Source of the DNA: Pohlia nutans
Taxonomy: Eukaryota > Streptophyta > Bryopsida > Bryales > Mniaceae
Length of the DNA stretch: 64,000 bases
Reading direction: 5' to 3'
NCBI GenBank assembly: GCA_022496805.1
Contig: CM040092.1
Span: 24,219,649-24,283,648 of the forward strand
Positions 57,115 through 64,000 of this stretch are shown in pieces. A program made the translations under genes and the position numbers. Every line of letters starts with the position of its first letter. Position 1 is the stretch's first letter. Under the pieces are notes generated by a model. The model did no database searches and was not told the origin of the DNA. It worked only from the letters and a program-made list of their open reading frames with translations.

Positions 57115-59930
57115 GGAGGTCTACTGTCGACCACACTAGAACCAGTTCTGAAAATCTGCTGCAACGCTCCACCTAACGAGATTTCTGTGCCAAGGGCAGT
57201 GGATGCTCGTGAAGGTGGTCGGGCTGTGCCGCGCAAAAAGTCAGGTCCTTGCTGTTCAACCCGCTTGCAAAGAGCTTCATATCTTTCGAGAACAATGTTG
57301 AGTGCCCTCTTCATCTCCCGGACCTCAACCTTCAAGTACTGCACTGTAACTCCAAAGAACAAACAATCATCAAAACGTTAACCCCTAAAGGACCAAGCGT
57401 CCATATTCTGCATGATGAATGATAAATATCAATAAGATTTCATTAATCAAGTCACTTATTGCAATCCAAAAAAGTATTACATAATTCTATGGCAAGATAG
57501 CTTCATGCATGTGTGGACTTTGTAGAAAGGGGATGATTTATGGAATTTTCTATGCCTCATTTCATATTGAAGTGATTCACCAAAATTTTCTAAGATCTTA
57601 GTTCAAAAGTGCTCTTGAAAAAATCAGCTCATCAAATTATGCAACCAAAAAATCTCCAAAAATCACTACTTTTAAAGTATTACATTTCAACACATCACAA
57701 AAAATTTCATCCATAGATTTTCAATATCTTATTCATAATCAAATTACAAAAGAATTTTGAATTTTGAGTTTCAAATTTTATTCAAACATATTGGTGATTG
57801 CAATCATAGATCTAACCATATGGATAGAATCTAAAATTCATAATGTACAACTTTCATTCATGCATATTCAAAATATCCCTCCTAGTTGCATTTTATAATG
57901 CATCTTTGCAGTTATCCAAATCTGGAGAGGAATATAGTCCTTTAGGGGTTAAAATATGTGATATAAGCTACAGCAAAACATGCGAAACTGAAGAAATAGA
58001 TATACCATCTTGAAGGTGTACAGCACTAGTCTTCATGACCGATGCTGAGTAATTGAGTCGCTGCAACAATTTCACTGCGACTGCTTCCACTGCATCTATC
58101 TTGAAACCAATTTCTTCCTGTGCCCCCAAACAACGCTGAGTAATATTTACAGGAAATCTCAACACTGCTAACATATTGACATAGAAGTCTGTTTTTGAAC
58201 AATTAAAATATTTTAAAACCAAACAAACAAAAAGGAAACAACGCTAAACATCAAGTGATCAACCAAGTAGCGCCAATGAGCTGGCGGAAATGAATGTAAA
58301 TTCATTGCAAGTCCGTACCAATTTTCTAATTGACACAGTGCAGTGCAGGCATTTAGTAACTGATTCCAGTCAGCTAACACTTGGCAATACTTGGCGGGCC
58401 CAAATAGAAATGTAGAAAGAAGTACAATACCTGGTTCTTGCTGACCTTCGCAGCAGTGAGACGTTGCCAATCCTGATACAGAGATAGCAGTGCTGCAGTC
58501 GTGGTTGCATCTACTGCACCTATTCACAGGACAACCAAGTCATCAGAAATTTCTTCAGCCATTTGGAAGGAGTTACTGCCACAATCTGATAAGGAACCTC
58601 TGAACGTCCCTAGAACTAATCCATAAATCTTTCCTGACTAAAACCCGAATCTACAATGCTTCCTTTAAGATAAAGTCAGGACTTCCCCCACCCCCGTTCC
58701 CTTCATACCGACTCTCTTTTGAAACAAAACAGAAATTCCTATTCTCAAACACAGTAATGAGGGGACATAGTAGACTGGTCTGCCGTGTAAATTTCATTGA
58801 TTACAGACCATAATCAACGGGACCAGATTGAGACAAGTTCCGCTGCAATAGAACGTCTGTCAAACTGCTCTCCCCCACCAGCGATTTCAATAGAGGTCCT
58901 GCCTGTCCCCACCAAGAAAAAGATCAAAACTTTCATAAGCTTTATTTGTTTTGTTTGGGCAGCCGAACCCACCTGGTGGCCATGCTATGTTGTTTACAGA
59001 GCGTGCATGAGAGACATCTGGCTTTCTCTTCTTAGGCTCCACTAACAACGCCTACCACAAAAGAGCAACAAAATTCAAACTTCAGCATTCAAAATGATTC
59101 ATGCCCCTGCAATGTCAGAGAAAGCCTTGACCATGAAAGTCTCTCACATACACGGTGGGGTTTGAAATCCACGGCTGAGTAAAGGATTAAATTACATCGA
59201 TCGTGGAAAAAGAGCATGTACTACCTTCATTAACCCATGGTCTTAAAATGACCAATTCAATTGATCGTATTGTGAAACATATAACTCAGATGGGGTCAAT
59301 GTTTATCAGCAAAGAACATTGCATGTGCTGGATATAAAATAAACAAAATTGAACAAAAGAAAATCTCCATATGATCTACTTAAAACTGCTTAAAAAACAT
59401 ATGAGACTGAATTTGGGCTTCTTGGTCCTATAAAAGTTAACATATTTAAATCCTCCTGACAAGATTAACAAAATCTACAAGATGTGTTATTGCAAATTCT
59501 CGTATCTTACAATATACATCTTTACAGACACGAAAAAATCCTCAAACCCTAAACAGAGAATTTGGGCACTTACAACGCTTAGGTTTTGAAGACGCTCTAT
59601 ACAAGGATCCAGCTCTTCAGAGCTTCGTCCCGCGTTGATAGTCTCGATTACATCCGCCAACCCCTGTAGAGGCAAACCAATCGCGACTCACAAAATTGGA
59701 GAGGAGGCCGTATTGAATCAAAAATTAGGGCTTGGGATTCTCTAAGGGTTGGCCTTTGGTTTTTATAAATACAGTAACCCCAAAATTCCATTGCTGGTGG
59801 AGCATCAAGCAACAACAAAAGATGAAACCCTAGGCAATCATCCGACCCTGTTTACGCCCTGGCCCGAACCCTAATAAGCATAATTTGAGCATACCTCTGG
59901 GGAACCCAATTTGGAGTCCGTTGCACCCAT
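57111..59930 (-). CDS. Conserved-looking coiled-coil protein, 7 exons, 242 aa
   Basis: Exons: 59930-59895, 59663-59574, 59051-58973, 58898-58809, 58519-58431, 58117-58006, 57343-57111. All joins are GT-AG and phase-consistent, giving one 242-residue frame from ATG 59,930. The protein starts MGATDSKLGSPE, has a basic KKRKP stretch near residue 47, an LYQDWQRL segment mid-way, and a long helical part (EAVAVKLLQRLN; VQYLKVEVREMKRALNIVLERYEAL) that should form a coiled coil. The tail is Ser/Gly-rich. I do not recognise the family; a subunit of a coiled-coil assembly is a guess. The stop TAA (57,111-57,113) lies in the TTAA at the end of a TIR element, so the C-terminus may have been reset by insertion. 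Intron 6 (57,344-58,005) holds a MITE. Confidence 0.8.
57382..57948. mobile_element. TTAA-flanked MITE in intron 6 of the coiled-coil gene
   Basis: Left end TTAA CCCCTAAAGGACC; right end, on the minus strand, TTAA CCCCTAAAGGAC; TTAA at 57,378-57,381 and 57,949-57,952. Length 567 bp, no ORF. Its right half recurs at 13,797-14,035, and its TIRs match those at 24,318-25,505. The family resembles piggyBac in target and first bases, but class assignment needs an autonomous copy. Confidence 0.75.
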
Positions 59931-60707
59931 GGCGAAACTCCCAAACTGAAAAGCCTATCGAACTTCAAACTGCTCAAGACATGATCGACTGCACACTCTT
60001 ATAGAACAGCCTGAGCTCAATTGTGACCTTCACCCTTGCCTTGTCTTTCTATCATGGGCAATTGGCCACCACCTGGGCAGGAGATCTGTAACTTACGTGT
60101 GTTGAAATCCAAGTCCTCATTGATCGATCATCTTACTCTGGTTTGCCATTTGCCAACACTAGAAATGTGATTGGGTCAAAATGTGAGACATAACTTTTTT
60201 GGCTTCTGCATAGAGAAGGGCGATACAAATCCAAGGGCACCACATCATGGGTTATCTCCACCGGATTCTAAAATGACCTGGCACTTTGATGATACCACAT
60301 TCTATGCATGAGATATGAGCGAAATCAATGAAGTTATGCATGAGATATGAGCGAAATCAATGAAGTTCGGACGTTTCATACTTCTAGGTTACATGCATGG
60401 GCGGCCCAAATTTGCATACTTATTTTTGGATTTTGAGGTGACCTACACCCCCCTACCCATTTGTAAAGGTTTTGATTCCGATGGTGAAAAAAACCACCTA
60501 AACACTATCACCATTTCGGAGATATAGACAATTGAACTTTCTAAATTTGGGTTGACTTTTTTGATATATGAGGAATTTGAACTTTTGGATGTGACCTACC
60601 CCCATTTTAGTGGTGTGTTTAGATTTCTCCAAAAATGTACGGTTTAGATGTTATAGGAGGTGTAATAATGGCCTTTAGGGTTTCTAGAATCTTCTATTTT
60701 TGGAATT
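59931..60707. repeat. Upstream region with dispersed repeat and 32-bp tandem
   Basis: The first 100 or so bases are the 5' flank of the coiled-coil gene. At about 60,301-60,365 a 32-bp unit (GCATGAGATATGAGCGAAAT...) is doubled. From about 60,420 the sequence belongs to the repeat family seen at 26,190-26,600 and 31,200-31,350. Confidence 0.6.
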
Positions 60708-62341
60708 TTAAAATTTGGATGTAAACCGGAATCGCTTTGCCCACGTGAGAAAGACTCGAGCAAATACAATGGTCAGAACAGTCCATATAAGCGTGCGCCC
60801 AGCAAACTCAATAGTCGACCGCCTCACCGCAATTACCACGCGCTTGTCATTTTGAACTGCCACACTGGATCGAAGTTCATTCCATGCCTGTTTCCCTTCT
60901 TGGACAAAGTTCGCACCTGCCTGGACAAAGCGGTCAAATTCAAACTCCTCATATGGCAGTAAAACAATTATCCTCTCCTACAATCGGCAAGCAATTACTA
61001 CAGTAAACAAACAATATTGACGACATCGCCTGTCAGTCTACATATTTTATTCTCGATTCAGCTTGCTCAATTCGGTTGACTTTTGAGAGGACGCATCGGT
61101 TCAGCGTGCTCAATTCGGTTTTGAGTTTTGACAGTTTGGCAACCGACATCCATTGATTGGTAATGATATGAAATGGAAGGCATCAAACTATAATATCATG
61201 CTGATGAGCATCAGCAAGATGTGTACTAATTACAAGCTCAGTTTTCAAATCTCTCAATACGTTGTCTTAATACAGTGTTGGATTTTGAGAAGACAGCCCT
61301 TAACAATTAAACATATCGTACAGTTTCTCTCCATATTTCAGCGATAAACCTTACTTCCCTTCCAAGACTCATAGGACCTACCAGTATTCGAGAGCTATTT
61401 TGATGTTGGCAACAGACTGGTAATAATATGAAATGGAAGGAGTCAAACTGTAATATGCTAATGAGTGTCACTAATCCCCAGCTCAATTTTCAAATCTCAG
61501 AGCAAGACACGAACATCTACTGATCGATAAATCGTATGAAATGGAAGGCATCAAATTTAAACATGCTAATGCGTCTCAGTAAGCATGTTTATTAGTTACA
61601 AGCTCAAATTTCAAAACTCTCGTTATCAACTCGATGAGCAGCTACCAGTGATTTTTTTTTGTCAAGAGACAGTTTAGCATTTTTGCTACTTTTCCATGGC
61701 TTGAAGAGCAATCCAGGCTCCTTGGATGCTCTTTACATATTAATATATAGGTGATATCAGGGTAATACACATGTGCTACCTAGGTGCTACTTAGGCAATC
61801 CTTGGGTACTACCTAGGTTTAAACAGGCTACACATCTCGACTCCATGTAGAAAATCTGGCTATTATTCCTTCTTCTTTTTTTCAAAAATCCTTTGTATCA
61901 ATTAGCCAGCCCAAATTTTATGTAGCAATTTGGCTTAAATTAGCAACAAAAAATCACTGGCAGCTACCAATGCAAGTCAGCATCCAAGGTTGAGATTGTC
62001 CTTACCTGTCTTACGTTACCAACGGACGATACGAGAGCTTTCTTCGTCGTGACAGCCGCCTCCCCTGCCCTGAGCTTCAATTCATCGAAGTCAAGCGTAA
62101 TCTCCACCGTATCATCGCCGCGCTGTTGTTTCTTGGCATTCACCGAGCCCTCTCGCCGCCGATGGTGTCTCCGTCCGCCGAGACTAAGTATCGTTCTTGA
62201 ATTGAAACCCGAGGGAGAGGATTTATTAACCCTAAGGTTTATAAAATGGCCTATTCCGTTACACACAATGCCGCCATCACGAAGATAACTCCTCCCAAAA
62301 TTAGCGTGATACAAACCCGAACCTGCACCACGGAGCATCAT
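60708..62341 (-). CDS. Two-exon protein with possible organelle-targeting N-terminus and C-terminal membrane segment
   Basis: Exon 1 is 62,341-62,006 (donor CAG|GTAAGG) and exon 2 is 60,977-60,708 (acceptor TTGTAG|GAG), phase 0, about 201 residues. The start is the ATG pair at 62,341/62,338; an in-frame ATG at 62,503 would add a hydrophobic stretch but lies in likely 5' UTR. The first 60 residues are rich in Arg, Ser and Gly with few acids, as in plastid or mitochondrial transit peptides. A mid-region has EITLDFDELKLRAGEAA. Exon 2 has YEEFEFDRFVQAGANFVQEG, an RRSTIEFAGR motif and one membrane helix (LIWTVLTIVFARVFLTW) near the C-terminus. I do not recognise the family. The last six or so codons and the stop fall in a dispersed repeat (60,640-60,730), so the C-terminal tail is repeat-derived. 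Confidence 0.7.
61150..61960. repeat. Repeats inside the intron of the membrane-protein gene
   Basis: Three diverged units with ATATGAAATGGAAGGCATCA followed by GCTAATG and AGCTCAATTTTCAAATCTC lie at about 61,165, 61,427 and 61,535. From 61,685 to 61,960 the intron carries the repeat also found at 28,860-29,045 (ATCCTTTGTATCA-TTA-CCAGCCCAA). Confidence 0.65.
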
Positions 62342-64000
62342 CGCCACACAAAACTGGCGAATGCTCAGTACAGTTCCGAAATTCTCTCCACCAAACACAT
62401 AATTAAGCGCCGGAGAATTTGAGAAAAGGAACGGCGAACAATGTAATGCAAGAACGAGAATATTTAGGGCACAGGAAAACAAAAGAAAGGAATTGAAGCG
62501 CACCCACTCGCCTTAATCGAGGCGGTAAAAGTTTGGCATCTGTACCGGAGAAAAACACCACCAACCAAAATGCGCGATGAAATTCATGAAAAAGAATGAT
62601 TCAGAAATCGGAATTTCCTCCGACATGCAATCGGAGGACGGGATTCTGAAGAGGAATTGTGAGCACCGGAGGTTCAACAACAACTTTTCTAGTCTTCTTG
62701 TGAGCCTCACGCAACTGCAACGAGACCTCCGTCTGGGGCGGGTTTGGAGGATTTAGGAATGAGATTGGCTTCTCATCTACGAATTATCATCCATAAATGA
62801 AGTCTGATCTGTTCGTTATCACCCCTACTAGCTGTTTTAACCCTCTAGTGCTCAAGCAACCACATTGTGGTCCCTGATGTGTTGAAAACGCGAATAACGG
62901 AAAATTCGTGAAGAATTGGATTTTGAATTGTGAAGTTCAGATGATGAGCGTTATAATATACATCTTCTAGAAAAAGAAAATTTCAATTTGGAGTTGTACA
63001 ACTATCAAAATACCTATGAACAAAACGCAAAAATATTGTAAATACTTACAAATACAACACATGTACTATGCAGTATTTCTTGTGTTTGGAAGTTTGTTAT
63101 CTTATTTTATTTTTTTGGATTGTGTTCTCCTGTTCATATTCCATTAGTGTATGTATTCCGATCTTGATCCATGGACTAACTCCTTTCATATTTTGACGTA
63201 TAAATTTTTGTCCTAAACCGTACATGGATAAGTCACTCTCACTCATAAAATTCACAATAATTATGTGTCAGTCCGTTCTTAACATGAAAGATTGCAACGG
63301 AGAGGTGTTGACATAGGTCATTGCCGAACATCTTTACTTTCATTTTAGAAAATTTTACCCAAATTCAATTTAAGTTTGAAGTGACATACCCTCAAAAATC
63401 TCATTTTTGATTGTGCATTATACGGTTCAAAGACATACTATGATCTTCTAATCCCACCATTGGATGATTCTCTAATTTTGGAAAAATGTTTGCACTCCAA
63501 TTAAGAATACAATTGTACGGTTACTTTCTAATTCAATACATTCTATTTCTAGCAGTATCAATTATAGTGGAACAACCCAGTGAAAACCAGTGAACCCAGC
63601 TACACTACCCAAAGCGTTAAAGGATGAAGAACTCCCTACTCTAATGTCCTCTACAATCCAAAAAAGTTAATGTCCATTTTGGCACTTCTGAAAAAAAATT
63701 ACAAACACCTTGAGAGAAAGAAAATCACACAAGGGACACATGAATGAATGCAAAAGAAAATTAAACCTTTGACGTGCTTGTGTCCATATAATGGACGACG
63801 AATAGATTGCAACCTTTCTCTCGACTACATCCAGTATAGTTCTTCATCCATCCAAAATTCTCTTGGTTCTAGTGCTAGTTGACTATCATTTGTACGGTAC
63901 AAATCTTCAAAATAAGATATTATGATTTTTGAAAAACAACATGATTGGTTTATGTGAAGTTTCATTCTCAATTCAAAAAGTAAGACCTTTAAACATAATT
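62342..64000. other. Non-coding right end of the window
   Basis: 62,342-62,760 is the likely 5' region of the minus-strand membrane-protein gene and may include a further exon-like stretch (about 62,630-62,740, minus), but no splice link is visible. Beyond it, to the window end, I see only AT-rich sequence with no gene. Confidence 0.5.

Overview
This is nuclear DNA from a land plant, probably a bryophyte or another early-diverging lineage. The plant call rests on GT-AG spliced genes, TTTAGGG telomere-type repeats, plant-type MITEs (hAT, PIF/Harbinger), a Ty3/Gypsy element and a plant-type MULE transposase. The bryophyte part is only an impression from the gene families. No rRNA, CRISPR array or canonical tRNA gene was seen. 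Coding density is low and most of the window is repeats.

Layout. 1-7.8 kb: foldback hairpins in 346-bp units, a 103-bp satellite, GGCAGTCGG-type minisatellites and tRNA-like SINE candidates. 7.85-13.6 kb: a decayed coiled-coil/RING-H2 gene followed by an intact 581-aa kinase-like ORF. 13.8-18.5 kb: MITEs (one hAT MITE with a perfect 8-bp target duplication) beside a decayed Ty3/Gypsy element. 18.7-33.7 kb: mostly non-coding, with a possible 4.1-kb Harbinger-like element, a TTAA-flanked element, poly-C and telomere-like tracts, and a clean 387-bp Harbinger MITE. 33.7-35.3 kb: 5' exons of a DUF726/TMCO4-like pseudogene. 37.9-41.4 kb: fragments of an unrecognised gene in a nearly perfect 1.08-kb inverted duplication.

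The main discovery candidate lies at 41,387-55,877. It looks like a single 14.5-kb MULE-type transposon. It has related terminal inverted repeats (GCTAGC...GAGCCT...GGAGAGCC) and near-identical 10-bp flanks (GTTTTCACGC / GTTTTCCCGC). A related unoccupied copy of the insertion site is present at about 39,142-39,152. The element carries two divergent genes. Rightward is a MULE transposase with a SWIM finger. Leftward is a 14-exon gene for a low-complexity, CTD-like N-terminus, a ParB/Srx-like domain (DGNHR motif) and an N4/N6-type DNA methyltransferase-like domain. A 3-kb array of a 119-bp GC-palindromic satellite sits in intron 2. Both genes carry stops or frameshifts, so this copy is probably dead, but the architecture suggests a transposon family that carries a ParB-methyltransferase.

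57.1-62.3 kb holds two well-supported host genes on the minus strand: a seven-exon, 242-aa coiled-coil protein and a two-exon protein with a possible organelle-targeting N-terminus and one C-terminal membrane segment. Both end at or inside repeat DNA.
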